NCBI RefSeq assembly: GCF_007679035.1
Contig: NZ_VEFR01000002.1
Coordinates: 62,001-126,000 of the forward strand
Reading direction: 5' to 3'
Source of the DNA: Agrococcus jejuensis
GTDB taxonomy: Bacteria > Actinomycetota > Actinomycetes > Actinomycetales > Microbacteriaceae
Length of the DNA stretch: 64,000 nucleotides
Part shown: positions 10,514 through 18,966 of the stretch, piece by piece
Layout: the number at the start of each line of letters is the position of its first letter
Numbering within the stretch: the first letter of the stretch is position 1
Translations under genes and position numbers: made by a program
The notes under the pieces: generated by a model
Databases searched by the model: none
Seen by the model: the letters and a program-made list of their open reading frames with translations, nothing else
What the model was told of the DNA's origin: nothing

Positions 10514-12144
10514 GGCCGCACCTGCGCATCCGCGCGGGCGCGCACGGGCAGCGTCACCGTGAGGCGCGCGCCGCCGAGGTCGGCGTCGTCGACGTGCACG
10601 TCGCCGCCGAGGCGACGCACGACGCGACGCACGAGCGTGAGCCCGTAGCCGCGCGCCCGCCCCTCGCCCTTCGACGAGTGCCCGAGCTCGAAGATCGCGC
10701 CGCGCTCGGCTGCGGGCACGCCCGGGCCGTCGTCCTCGACGACGATGCGACCGGCGGCATCGGGCCCCGTGCCGCTCGACAGCGTCACGCGCACGCGCCC
10801 CTGCATGCCCGCCGCGTCGAGCGCGTTGTCGACGAGGTTGCCGACGATCGTCACGAGGTCGGCGCCGTCGGCCGCGAACGGCACCGCGAGGCCCGACGCG
10901 TCGACCGTGAGCCGCACCCCGAGCTCGCGTGCGCGGGCGCGCTTCGCGAGCACGAGCGCCGCGAGCTCGAGATCGTGGATGCCCGACTCCTCCACGCCGC
11001 TGATCGCGCCGCCGTCGCCCTCGCGCCGCACCATCGCGAGCGCCGCATCCGACTCCCCCAGCTCGATGAGGCCGCCGATCGTGTGCAGCGTGTTCGCGAA
11101 CTCGTGCCGCTGCGCCCGCAGGCCCTCGGCCGCCGACTGCGCACCCGCGAGCGCGCGCAGCGCCTCGTCGGTCTCGGTGCGGTCGACGAGGATGACGACG
11201 CTGCCGACCGTGCGGTCGTGCACGACGACGGGGTCGGCGTGCGCGACGAGCACGCGCTCGCCCGCGAGCACCAGCTGCTGGCCGTCGTCGGCGAGCAGCT
11301 CGGCGAGGTCGGCATCGAGCACGCCGTCGAGCGGCTCGCCGACGGCGTCGTCGACCTCGACGTCGAGCAGCCTCGCGGCGGCGTCGTTGCACAGCACGAT
11401 GCGGCCGTCGTCGCCCACGACGACGATGCCCTCGCGGATGCCGTGCAGCGTCGCGTCGCGCGTCTCGAGCATCGCCTTGATCTCGTCGGGCTCGACGCCG
11501 TGGATGCGACGGCGCACGACGCTCGCCGCCCACGTCGCCAGCAGCACGCCCACGATCGCGGCGATGACGAGCCACACCGCGAGCGTGCGCATGGAGCCGA
11601 GCAGGTCGGCCTGCAGCTCGGACTCGAGCGTGCCGACCGACACCTGCCCGATGACCTCCCCGTCGGGGCCGAAGATGGGCACCTTCACGCGCCACGACTG
11701 CCCGAGGGTGCCCGTCTCGGTGCCGATCCACACGTCGCCGGTCTGCGCGGCCGTCGGCGGCGTCGACGCCGGCTCGCCGATGAGATCGGGGTTGGGGTGC
11801 GAGTAGCGGATGCCGTCGACGTTCGTGACGACGACGTACGTGACGTCGGACGAGGTGCGGATGAGCTCGGCGATCGGCTGGATGGTCGCCGACGGATCGG
11901 GATCGTCGAACGCCTCGAGCACCGTCGGCAGCTGCGCGACCGAGAAGGCGACGCCGATCATGCGGTCCTTGTAGGCCTCGCGGATCTGCGCCTCCTGGAT
12001 GACGACGGCACCGCCGGTCGCGCCCAGCATCACGACGAGCATGATGGCCGACTGCAGCAGCACGAGCTGTCGTCGCAGCGGCATGGCGCGCAGCAACGCG
12101 AGCGGCCGCGCGAGGCGACCCCGCAGCGCCGTCGCTCGAGCCAT
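10510..12144 (-). CDS. CitA/DcuS-type sensor histidine kinase
   Basis: 544 residues. Membrane helix 1 (about 28-49) is followed by an extracytoplasmic PAS-like (CitAP) sensor (about 50-182) and membrane helix 2 (about 187-208). A cytoplasmic PAS (about 225-325) precedes the phosphoacceptor His347 in LRAQRHEFANTLHTI, then comes an ATPase domain with N box NLVDNALDAAG and G box EDDGPGVP. Family members sense C4 or C6 carboxylates. A TAGCAT box lies 6 bases before the ATG, indicating a leaderless transcript. It is divergent from tctC. Confidence 0.93.
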   Translation of the reverse strand: MARATALRGRLARPLALLRAMPLRRQLVLLQSAIMLVVMLGATGGAVVIQEAQIREAYKDRMIGVAFSVAQLPTVLEAFDDPDPSATIQPIAELIRTSSDVTYVVVTNVDGIRYSHPNPDLIGEPASTPPTAAQTGDVWIGTETGTLGQSWRVKVPIFGPDGEVIGQVSVGTLESELQADLLGSMRTLAVWLVIAAIVGVLLATWAASVVRRRIHGVEPDEIKAMLETRDATLHGIREGIVVVGDDGRIVLCNDAAARLLDVEVDDAVGEPLDGVLDADLAELLADDGQQLVLAGERVLVAHADPVVVHDRTVGSVVILVDRTETDEALRALAGAQSAAEGLRAQRHEFANTLHTIGGLIELGESDAALAMVRREGDGGAISGVEESGIHDLELAALVLAKRARARELGVRLTVDASGLAVPFAADGADLVTIVGNLVDNALDAAGMQGRVRVTLSSGTGPDAAGRIVVEDDGPGVPAAERGAIFELGHSSKGEGRARGYGLTLVRRVVRRLGGDVHVDDADLGGARLTVTLPVRARADAQVRP

Positions 12145-12190
12145 GAGCAGATGCTAGGCCCGATCCCGACGTTCGGCGCAGTCGGCCCAG

Positions 12191-12219
12191 GACCGAAACG
12201 ACCGAAACGACGCGTTTCG
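12191..12219. promoter_or_regulatory. Candidate response-regulator sites between citA-like kinase and tctC
   Basis: GACCGAAAC occurs twice in direct tandem (12191-12199 and 12200-12208). The second copy runs into a perfect CGAAACG-ACG-CGTTTCG palindrome ending at 12219. The position in the divergent gap suits autoregulation and tct activation. The assignment is inference. Confidence 0.5.
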
Positions 12220-12316
12220 CACGCAACGCGCTGCCTCCGCATCCGCGTCCCTATGGTCTCCCCAGATCGCGACCCGGCACGGCGCCGGGCGCTCGACGAT
12301 GAGAGGCGATCGACAC

Positions 12317-13348
12317 ATGACCAACGACGCTCAGACCCCCCGCCTGCGGCGCACCCTCCTGATCGGTGCCGCGGGCCTCACGGCCTTCGCCCTCGCGGCA
12401 TGCTCCTCGGGCGGCACCGGAGGCGGCGACGCCGACGCGGCGCCCGGCGAGATCTCGACCCTCGACGTCATCGCCCCCGCCGACCCCGGCGGCGGCTGGG
12501 ACCAGACGGCCCGCGCCGTCTCGGCCGCGCTCACCGACGACGAGCTCGTCGGCTCCGCCCCCGTGACGAACATCGGCGGCGCCGGCGGCACCGTCGGCCT
12601 CGCGAGCCTCGCGACCGAGACCGAGTACACGACCCTCATGGTCACGGGCTCCGTCATGGTCGGCGCCGTCGAGACCAACGCGTCGCAGAACCGCATCGAG
12701 GACATGACGCCCATCGCGCGCCTCACCGAGGAGCCCCTCGTCATCGTCGTGCCCGCGAACAGCGACTTCGAGTCGGTGCAGGACGTCGTCGACGCCATCG
12801 TCGAGGACGGCCCGCAGGTCACCGTCACCGGTGGCTCGGCAGGCGGCATCGACCACATCCTCGCCGGCCAGCTGCTCATCGAGGGCGGCGTCGACGCCGC
12901 CGACGTGCCCACGTCGCTCAACTACATCGCGAACTCCGGCGGTGGCGAGGCGCTCACGATGCTGCTCGGCGGCACCGCCATGGTCGGCATCTCGGGCGTC
13001 GGCGAGTTCGCCGAGTCCGTCGAGTCCGGCGACCTGCGCGCCCTCGCGGTGTCGTCGGCCGACCCGTCGATCACGCTCCCCGACGTGCCGACGCTGCAGG
13101 ACGAGGGCATCGACCTCGCCATCACCAACTGGCGCGGCCTCATCGCTCCCGGAGACATCTCGGCCGAGGAGCAGCAGGCGCTCGTCGACGTCGTCACCGA
13201 GATGCACGACGCCGGCTCGTGGGCCGACGCCGTCGAGACGAACGGCTGGACGGACGCGTTCCTCACGGGCGACGACTTCCAGTCGTTCCTCGACGAGGAC
13301 ATCGCGCTGACGCAGGAGACCCTGCGCACGATCGGCCTGACCTCGTGA
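12317..13348 (+). CDS. tctC: Tripartite tricarboxylate transporter, substrate-binding protein
   Basis: 343-residue periplasmic-type binding lipoprotein (Bug/TctC family). The signal peptide has a lipobox ending LAAC (Cys29). It carries the TctC ligand motif PGGGWDQTAR, then GSAGGIDHILAG, ALAVSSADPS and WRGLIAPG. I chose the start at 12317 over an ATG at 12299 because GAGAGG precedes it at suitable spacing and the signal peptide is complete. It is the first gene of tctCBA, and its stop overlaps the tctB start (GTGA). Confidence 0.93.
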   Translation: MTNDAQTPRLRRTLLIGAAGLTAFALAACSSGGTGGGDADAAPGEISTLDVIAPADPGGGWDQTARAVSAALTDDELVGSAPVTNIGGAGGTVGLASLATETEYTTLMVTGSVMVGAVETNASQNRIEDMTPIARLTEEPLVIVVPANSDFESVQDVVDAIVEDGPQVTVTGGSAGGIDHILAGQLLIEGGVDAADVPTSLNYIANSGGGEALTMLLGGTAMVGISGVGEFAESVESGDLRALAVSSADPSITLPDVPTLQDEGIDLAITNWRGLIAPGDISAEEQQALVDVVTEMHDAGSWADAVETNGWTDAFLTGDDFQSFLDEDIALTQETLRTIGLTS

Positions 13349-13899
13349 CCGCCGAGGTCGGCGCACCCGTCGAGGGTGCGCCGGCCTCGCCCCGCGTGCA
13401 CCCCCGGGCGCACCGGGTCGAGGCCATGGTCGTCGTCGGCGTCGTCATCGCCCTCGCGATCGCGACGCTCGTGCTCACGACGCAGATCCCCCAGGGCGGT
13501 CAGGCCACGACGCTCAGCGCCCGCGTCATCCCCTACGTCGTCGGAGGCTTGCTGCTCGTCGCCGGCATCGGCGTGCTCGTCGGCCAGCTCCGCGGCCGCT
13601 TCGGCGAGGCCGAGGAGGGCGAGGACGTCGACCTCGAGCACGGCACGTCGTGGGTCACCACCGGCGTCGTCGCCCTCGCGTTCCTGTCGCTCGTCGTCAC
13701 CATCCCGCACCTCGGCTGGCCGCTCGCCGTCACGGTGCTCTTCGGCGCCTCCGCGATCGCGCTCGGCGCGAAGCGGTGGTGGATCGCGGTGCTCGTCGGC
13801 CTCGGCCTCGGCGTCGTGACCCAGCTGCTCTTCGGCAGCCTCCTCGGACTCTCGCTGCCCGCCACGGGCACCCTCACCGGCTGGATCCCCCTTGGATAG
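13345..13899 (+). CDS. tctB: Tripartite tricarboxylate transporter, small membrane subunit
   Basis: 184 residues with four hydrophobic segments (about 30-50, 65-82, 103-122 and 128-170), as in TctB. The GTG start at 13345 overlaps the tctC stop by 4 bases. It pairs with TctA in the membrane to move tricarboxylates such as citrate with Na+ or H+. Its stop overlaps the tctA start by 8 bases, so all three genes are translationally linked. Confidence 0.88.
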   Translation: MTAEVGAPVEGAPASPRVHPRAHRVEAMVVVGVVIALAIATLVLTTQIPQGGQATTLSARVIPYVVGGLLLVAGIGVLVGQLRGRFGEAEEGEDVDLEHGTSWVTTGVVALAFLSLVVTIPHLGWPLAVTVLFGASAIALGAKRWWIAVLVGLGLGVVTQLLFGSLLGLSLPATGTLTGWIPLG

Positions 13900-15565
13900 C
13901 CTCACCCTCCTCCTCGAGGGCTTCGCGGCAGCCGCGCAGCCCGTCAACCTGCTGTTCGCGCTGCTGGGCGTGTTCGTCGGCACCGCCGTCGGCGTGCTGC
14001 CCGGCATCGGCCCGGCCATGACCGTCGCGCTGCTGCTGCCCATCACGTACGCGCTCGAGCCGACGCAGGCGCTCATCGTGTTCGCCGGCATCTACTACGG
14101 CGGCATGTACGGCGGATCGACGACGTCGATCCTGCTGAACACGCCAGGCGAGTCGGCCTCGATCGTCACCGCGCTCGAGGGCAACAAGATGGCCCGCGCA
14201 GGCCGCGGCGCCGCAGCGCTCGCGACGGCAGCGATCGGCTCGTTCATCGCCGGCACCATCGCCACGGCGCTGCTGACGCTCGTCGCCCCCACGGTCGCCC
14301 GCTGGGCGGTGTCGCTCGGCCCCGCCGACTACTTCGCGCTCATGATGCTCGCGTTCCTCACCGTCGGCGCCCTGTTCGGGTCGAGCGTGTGGCGCGGACT
14401 CGTGTCGCTCGGGATCGGCCTGCTCATCGGCCTCGTCGGCGTCGACTCCATCTCGGGCCAGTCGCGGTTCACGCTCGGCGTGCCGCAGCTCACCGACGGC
14501 ATCGACGTCGTGCTCGTGGCCGTCGGCCTCTTCGCCCTCGGCGAGGCGCTGTACGTCGGCTCCCGGCTGCGCAACGGCGAGATCCCGCTCATCCCCATCA
14601 CCCGCGGATGGCGCACGTGGATGCGCCGCTCCGACTGGGCGCGCTCGTGGAGGCCGTGGCTGCGCGGCACCGCCATCGGCTTCCCCATCGGCACCATCCC
14701 CGCCGGCGGCGCCGACGTCGCCACGTTCCTGTCGTACGCGACGGAGCGCGGCCTCGCGAAGGGCGAGTACAAGCGGCAGTTCGGCAAGGGCGCCATCGAG
14801 GGCGTCGCCGGTCCCGAGTCGGCGAACAACGCCGCAGCGGCCGGCGTGCTCGTGCCGCTGCTGACGCTGGGCATCCCGACGACGGCGACCGCGGCGATCA
14901 TCCTGTCGGCGTTCCAGACGTACGGCATCCAGCCCGGCCCGCGCCTGTTCGAGTCGCAGGGTCCGCTCGTCTGGGCGCTCATCGCGAGCCTCTACATCGG
15001 CAACATCATGCTGCTCGTGCTCAACCTGCCGCTCGTCGGGCTGTGGGTGAAGCTGCTGCAGATCCCCCGCCCGTACCTGTATGCCGGCATCCTCACGTTC
15101 GCCGGGCTCGGCGCGTACGCGGCGAACTTCACCACGTTCGACGTCATCGTGCTGCTCGTGCTCGGCGTCATGGGCTTCTTCATGCGCAGGCAGGGCTTCC
15201 CGGTGTCGCCGCTCGTCGTCGGCGCCATCCTCGGCCCCATGGCCGAGGAGCGGCTGCGGCAGGCGATGCAGCTCGGCGTCGGCGACCCCGCCTACCTCGT
15301 GCACTCGCCGTTCGCGATCGTCGCGTACGTGCTCGCCGTCGTGATCATCGGCCTGTCGCTGTGGCTGCGACGCCGCAGCGCCCGCTTCGAGGCGACGCTC
15401 GCCGCCGAGACGGAGGCGGCGTCGACGGAGTCGATCGCGACGCTCGACGAGACGATCGAGAGCCACGAGCCGCATCCGCAGGTGGAGCGTGGGGCGCTGT
15501 CGACGACGTCGATCCCGACGGAGCGTCGTCGGCGGTTCGGTCGGAAGGATGATCCGCCGTCGTGA
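13892..15565 (+). CDS. tctA: Tripartite tricarboxylate transporter, large permease subunit
   Basis: 557 residues and about 12 membrane helices. It has the TctA signature blocks [20 protein letters not shown] and [20 protein letters not shown] near the N-terminus, and [15 protein letters not shown] later, all family hallmarks. The start is TTG at 13892, which gives the expected [15 protein letters not shown] N-terminus and an 8-base overlap with tctB. The C-terminal tail (about 505-557) is hydrophilic and acidic. It ends just before the palindromic composite locus at 15.6 kb. Confidence 0.94.
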   Translation: MDSLTLLLEGFAAAAQPVNLLFALLGVFVGTAVGVLPGIGPAMTVALLLPITYALEPTQALIVFAGIYYGGMYGGSTTSILLNTPGESASIVTALEGNKMARAGRGAAALATAAIGSFIAGTIATALLTLVAPTVARWAVSLGPADYFALMMLAFLTVGALFGSSVWRGLVSLGIGLLIGLVGVDSISGQSRFTLGVPQLTDGIDVVLVAVGLFALGEALYVGSRLRNGEIPLIPITRGWRTWMRRSDWARSWRPWLRGTAIGFPIGTIPAGGADVATFLSYATERGLAKGEYKRQFGKGAIEGVAGPESANNAAAAGVLVPLLTLGIPTTATAAIILSAFQTYGIQPGPRLFESQGPLVWALIASLYIGNIMLLVLNLPLVGLWVKLLQIPRPYLYAGILTFAGLGAYAANFTTFDVIVLLVLGVMGFFMRRQGFPVSPLVVGAILGPMAEERLRQAMQLGVGDPAYLVHSPFAIVAYVLAVVIIGLSLWLRRRSARFEATLAAETEAASTESIATLDETIESHEPHPQVERGALSTTSIPTERRRRFGRKDDPPS

Positions 15566-15594
15566 TGCATTGAGCGGGGCGGCGGCGTGCTCGA

Positions 15595-15696
15595 ATGTCG
15601 CTCCTCAGCTCAGACAACGGAGACGACCGGAGGGGGTCGAGGCCTGGCGGCCTCGACCCCCTCCGGTCGTCTCCGTAACTCGACACCCCGCGACAT
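15595..15696 (-). repeat. Structured A element, copy A1
   Basis: Read on the minus strand: outer stem ATGTCGC/GCGACAT (7 bp), 5' joining segment GGGGTGTCGAGTT, a perfect 28-bp inner stem starting ACGGAGACGACC and ending GGCC, a GCCA tetraloop, the other arm, 3' joining segment TGTCTGAGCTGAGGA, then the outer stem. It is one of five copies in the window. It forms the left end of composite locus 1. Confidence 0.9.
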
Positions 15697-15821
15697 CCGA
15701 GCACGCCGCCTACGGTCCCCAGAGAGGGGGCGCTGCGCACGCGTCCCGGTGAAGCCGTCTGACACGGCGGTCTCGGCGGAGCCGGTGGTCGGCGAGGGGC
15801 CTCTGCGCCCGGCGTGCGGGT

Positions 15822-15973
15822 GGTGCGCGGGTCTCGTGACGGCTGCTCGCCCAGGGGCTCGCGGCCTCCTCGACCAGCTGGAAGGACGCGCCCCGCCCCT
15901 CTCAGGCGGCCTCCTCGCAGCTGGTCGAGGAGCGCGCGAGCGCAGCGAGCTCGCGTCACGAGACCCGCGCACC
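15822..15973. repeat. B-type palindromic repeat pair B1
   Basis: Two copies of the B unit face each other. The outer 20 bp (15822-15841, ending GGTCTCGTGACG) exactly complement 15954-15973. The inner ends are CTCCTCGACCAGCTG (15866-15880) and its complement (from 15918). The units lie inside composite locus 1. Confidence 0.85.
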
Positions 15974-16091
15974 CGCGATCACGCCGAGCGGCAGGACGCC
16001 CGCCAACCCCCGAACCCGCCGAGACCGCCGAGCAGGTCAGTCGCACCGGCACGCGCGCGCAGCCCCACCCCCACGGATGGATCCGCCCGCA

Positions 16092-16221
16092 CGCGTCGGG
16101 CGGGGATGTCGCGGGGTGTCGAGTTACGCCGGAGAGCGGAGGGGGTCGTGGCCCCCAGGCCACGACCCCCTCCGCTCTCCGGCGTTGTCTGAGCTGAGGA
16201 GCGACATCCCCGCCCGACGCG
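16092..16221 (+). repeat. Structured A element, copy A2
   Basis: It has a perfect 21-bp outer stem (16092-16112 with 16201-16221), joining segment GGGGTGTCGAGTT, a perfect 28-bp inner stem beginning ACGCCGGAGAGCGG and ending GGCC, a CCCA loop, then TGTCTGAGCTGAGGA. It forms the right end of composite locus 1, inverted relative to A1. Confidence 0.92.
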
Positions 16222-16250
16222 GCCCAGCCACCCTCGACCCGGCCAAGGAC

Positions 16251-18653
16251 TCAGAGCTTCTCGATCGGCGCGATCTTGATCAGCAGCCGCTTCTTGCCGA
16301 CAGCGTCGAACTGCACCTCCGCCACCCGCTTCGGCCCGACCCCGGTCACGCCGGACACGCGTCCCTCGCCGAAGTCCTTGTGGCGGATCCTGTCCCCGGG
16401 CACGAGCTCGAGGTCGGAGTTGTCGCGCACCTCGGCGATCGTGTTGGGGAACGCCTTCTTCTCGCCGGGCGGGAGCGCGTCGGGGTACCGCGAGCCGGAG
16501 CGACCGCTGAAGCCGCCGGTGCCGAGCGCACCCTGTCGGGCGCCGCCCTGCCGCGCGTTGAGCGCGCGGGACTGGGAGCCGCCGCGGCCGTTGACGAAGC
16601 CGGGCGACTGGCGCCAGTCGATGAGCTCGGCGGGGATCTCCTGCAGGAACCGCGACGGCATGGCGACGGTGACCTCGCCGAACTGCGCGCGCGTCATGGC
16701 GAGCGACAGGTAGAGGCGCTTGCGGGCGCGGGTGACGCCGACGTAGAAGAGGCGGCGCTCCTCGGCGGGGCCGCCGGGCTCGTTGGCGGAGATGCGGTGC
16801 GGGAGGAGGTCCTCCTCGACGCCCGTGATGAACACGGCGTCGAACTCGAGGCCCTTGGCGGTGTGCAGGGTCATGAGCGACACCTGCCCCTCGGAGTCGT
16901 CGAGCTCGTCGGCGGCGGCGACGAGGGCGACCTCGGTGAGGAAGTCGATGAGGGAGCCCTCGGGGTTCGCCTTGCGGAACTCCTTCGTGACGGCGATGAG
17001 CTCCTCGACGTTCTCGGCGCGCGCCGCATCCTGCGCATCCGGGGAGGCGCGCAGCTGGTCGAGGTAGCCGGTGCGGCCCATGAGGTCCGAGAGCACGGTG
17101 CCGGGGTCGGGGTTCTGCGCGTCGGAGTGGCCGTCGAGCAGCGTCGAGAGCGTGCGGATGGCGCCGGTGACCTTCGGGCCGAAGCCGAGCTCGTCGACGC
17201 GGCGCATGGCGTCGCGCAGCGTGATGTCGTGCTCGTCGGCGAACGACTGCAGCGACGCCTCGGTCGCGGGGCCGATGCCGCGCTTGGGCACGTTGAGGAT
17301 GCGCCGCAGGCTCATGGCGTCGTCGGGGTTGGCGACGGCGACGAGGTAGGCCATCGCATCCTTGATCTCGGCGCGCTCGTAGAACTTCGTGCCGCCGATC
17401 ACCTTGTAGGGGATGGCGGAGCGGATGAGGATCTCCTCGAGCGCTCGCGTCTGCGCGTTGGTGCGGTAGAACACGGCGATCTGCGACCAGGGCATCCCCT
17501 GCGTCTGCAGCGCGACGATCTCGTCGGCGACGAACTGCGCCTCGTCGTGGCCCGAGTAGCCGGTGTAGCCGACGATGAGGTCGCCGTCGCCCTCGTCGGT
17601 GAAGAGGTTCTTGTCGCGCCGGTCGAAGTTGTGCTTGATGACCGAGTTGGCGGCGGTGAGGATGTGCTGCGTCGAACGGTAGTTCTGCTCGAGCAGCACG
17701 ACCTTCGCGTCGGAGAAGTCGCGCTCGAACTCGACGATGTTGCGGATGTCGGCGCCGCGGAAGGCGTAGATCGACTGGTCGGAGTCGCCGACGACCGTGA
17801 GCGAGGCCCCGGGGATCTCGCCGCGCTGGTCGGGCAGGGTGCCGGGCGGCACGGGCTGGGTGAGCTCGCGGATGAGCGCGTACTGCGCGCGGTTCGTGTC
17901 CTGGTACTCGTCGACGAGGATGTGGCGGAAGCGCTTGCGGTAGAGCGCGGCGACGACGGGGAAGGCGCGGAAGAGGTAGACGACCTGGCCGATGAGGTCG
18001 TCGAAGTCGAACGCGTTCGCGCGACGCAGCTCGTGGTCGTAGCGGCGCCAGATCTCGAGGAACGCCTGCTCGCGGGGGTCGGAGAGGTTGGCGGTCTCGC
18101 GGTACGAGTCGACGTCGTGGAGGTCGTTCTTCGCCTTCGAGATCTTCGAGGCGGTGCCGCCGGGCGTCAGCCCGAGGGTGTCGGCGCCGGAGTCCTTGAT
18201 GAGGCGCTTCACGAGCGCGCGGGTGTCGCCGGAGTCGTAGATCGTGAACGACTGCTTGAACCCGAACTGCTCTGCCTCGCGCCGCAGGATGCGCACGCAG
18301 GCGGAGTGGAACGTCGAGATCCACATGCCGCGGGCCTCGTCGCCGATGAGCGACGAGACGCGTTCGCGCATCTCGCCTGCGGCCTTGTTCGTGAAGGTGA
18401 TGGCGAGGATCTGGCTGGGCCACGCCTCGCGCGTCGACAGCAGGCCGGCGATGCGGTGCGTGAGCACGCGGGTCTTGCCGGAGCCGGCGCCGGCGACGAT
18501 GAGCAGCGCGGGTCCGCGGTGCAGCACCGCCTCGCGCTGGGGCGGGTTGAGGCCGTCGAGCAGTGCGTCGTCGACGCCGGGCTCGCCCGAGCCACCGCGC
18601 CCGATGGGCGTCGGCACGAGCGGAGCGTCGTCGAGCCCCCAGAGATCCGTCAT
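16251..18653 (-). CDS. pcrA: ATP-dependent DNA helicase PcrA/UvrD, superfamily 1
   Basis: 3'-5' DNA helicase of nucleotide-excision and mismatch-type repair. It has 800 residues from the ATG at 18653, the usual length. Motifs in order: QREAVLH (Q motif), AGAGSGKTRVLTHR (Walker A), TFTNKAA (Ia), DEYQDTNRAQY (II), VGDSDQSIYAFRGA (III), LEQNYRST (IV), LMTLHTAKGLEFD (V) and VGVTRARKRLYL (VI). The C-terminal Tudor-like segment (GDRIRHKDFGEG...LLIKIAPIEKL) that binds RNA polymerase in family members is present. A TAGGCT box lies 10 bases before the start. It is convergent with tctA. Confidence 0.97.
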   Translation of the reverse strand: MTDLWGLDDAPLVPTPIGRGGSGEPGVDDALLDGLNPPQREAVLHRGPALLIVAGAGSGKTRVLTHRIAGLLSTREAWPSQILAITFTNKAAGEMRERVSSLIGDEARGMWISTFHSACVRILRREAEQFGFKQSFTIYDSGDTRALVKRLIKDSGADTLGLTPGGTASKISKAKNDLHDVDSYRETANLSDPREQAFLEIWRRYDHELRRANAFDFDDLIGQVVYLFRAFPVVAALYRKRFRHILVDEYQDTNRAQYALIRELTQPVPPGTLPDQRGEIPGASLTVVGDSDQSIYAFRGADIRNIVEFERDFSDAKVVLLEQNYRSTQHILTAANSVIKHNFDRRDKNLFTDEGDGDLIVGYTGYSGHDEAQFVADEIVALQTQGMPWSQIAVFYRTNAQTRALEEILIRSAIPYKVIGGTKFYERAEIKDAMAYLVAVANPDDAMSLRRILNVPKRGIGPATEASLQSFADEHDITLRDAMRRVDELGFGPKVTGAIRTLSTLLDGHSDAQNPDPGTVLSDLMGRTGYLDQLRASPDAQDAARAENVEELIAVTKEFRKANPEGSLIDFLTEVALVAAADELDDSEGQVSLMTLHTAKGLEFDAVFITGVEEDLLPHRISANEPGGPAEERRLFYVGVTRARKRLYLSLAMTRAQFGEVTVAMPSRFLQEIPAELIDWRQSPGFVNGRGGSQSRALNARQGGARQGALGTGGFSGRSGSRYPDALPPGEKKAFPNTIAEVRDNSDLELVPGDRIRHKDFGEGRVSGVTGVGPKRVAEVQFDAVGKKRLLIKIAPIEKL

Positions 18654-18698
18654 GTCGCCCACCAGCCTACGGCGCACCACCGACGCGCGACGCTCCCA

Positions 18699-18857
18699 CA
18701 GCTGGTCGAGGAGCGCGCGAGATCGAAGGGCGAGCCCGCGTCACGAGACCACGCGACCGCCGCTCCTGCCCGGCCACGCGCATGGTCGCCTCGGGCGGGC
18801 ACGTCGCGTGGTCTCGTGACGGCTGCAGCCTTCGGCTGCGGCCTCCTCGACCAGCTG
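18699..18857. repeat. B-type palindromic repeat pair B2
   Basis: It lies in the 313-bp gap between the lamin-tail gene and pcrA. Here the units point outward: CAGCTGGTCGAGGAG at the left end and its complement at the right. The inner arms CGTCACGAGACCACGCGAC and complement (19 bp, exact) flank a central spacer of about 45 bp that starts CGCCGCTCC. Apart from this and a terminator, the gap holds nothing I can recognise. Confidence 0.85.
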
Positions 18858-18884
18858 GTGGGAGATCCCACCGGATCAGCGCGA

Positions 18885-18921
18885 GCGAGGCCCGCCCGGC
18901 GGATCGCCGGACGGGCCTCGC
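18885..18921 (-). terminator. Hairpin terminator after the lamin-tail protein gene
   Basis: 17-bp stem with one mismatch (left arm starts GCGAGGCCCG) and a GAT loop, about 45 bases past the stop of the minus-strand gene. A second small hairpin (CCGCCT/AGGCGG) lies at 18937-18953. Confidence 0.7.
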
Positions 18922-18966
18922 GGGCTGCGCCTGTCCGCCTGGGTCAGGCGGCTCGACGCAGCCGGG

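Larger units (their letters stand above)
15595..16221. other. Composite nested palindromic locus 1 (A-C-B/B'-C'-A')
   Basis: It fills the gap between the convergent genes tctA and pcrA (15566-16250). From outside in: A1 (minus) and A2 (plus); C arms at about 15727-15780 and 16014-16069 (share GCTGCGC, CCGGTG and GGTCTCGGCGG in inverted order); and B arms at 15822-15880 and 15918-15973 (exact 20-bp outer match). No plausible gene lies inside. There is no transposase, and I see no target-site duplication by eye. Confidence 0.75.

Noticed and set aside
12299..12316. Upstream ATG (12299) as the tctC start
   Set aside because: It would add six charged residues before the signal peptide, while the ATG at 12317 has GAGAGG at proper spacing.
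15595..15696. A elements as ordinary Rho-independent terminators
   Set aside because: Stems are long enough to terminate transcripts, but conserved unpaired 13- and 15-nt segments, outer stems and pairing in inverted orientation are not explained by termination, and no T run follows. A3 also lies upstream of the YCII gene start rather than after a stop on its own strand.
15595..16221. Insertion sequence with A elements as terminal inverted repeats
   Set aside because: No transposase frame is present inside, and I could not find target-site duplications by eye. A non-autonomous element mobilised in trans remains possible.
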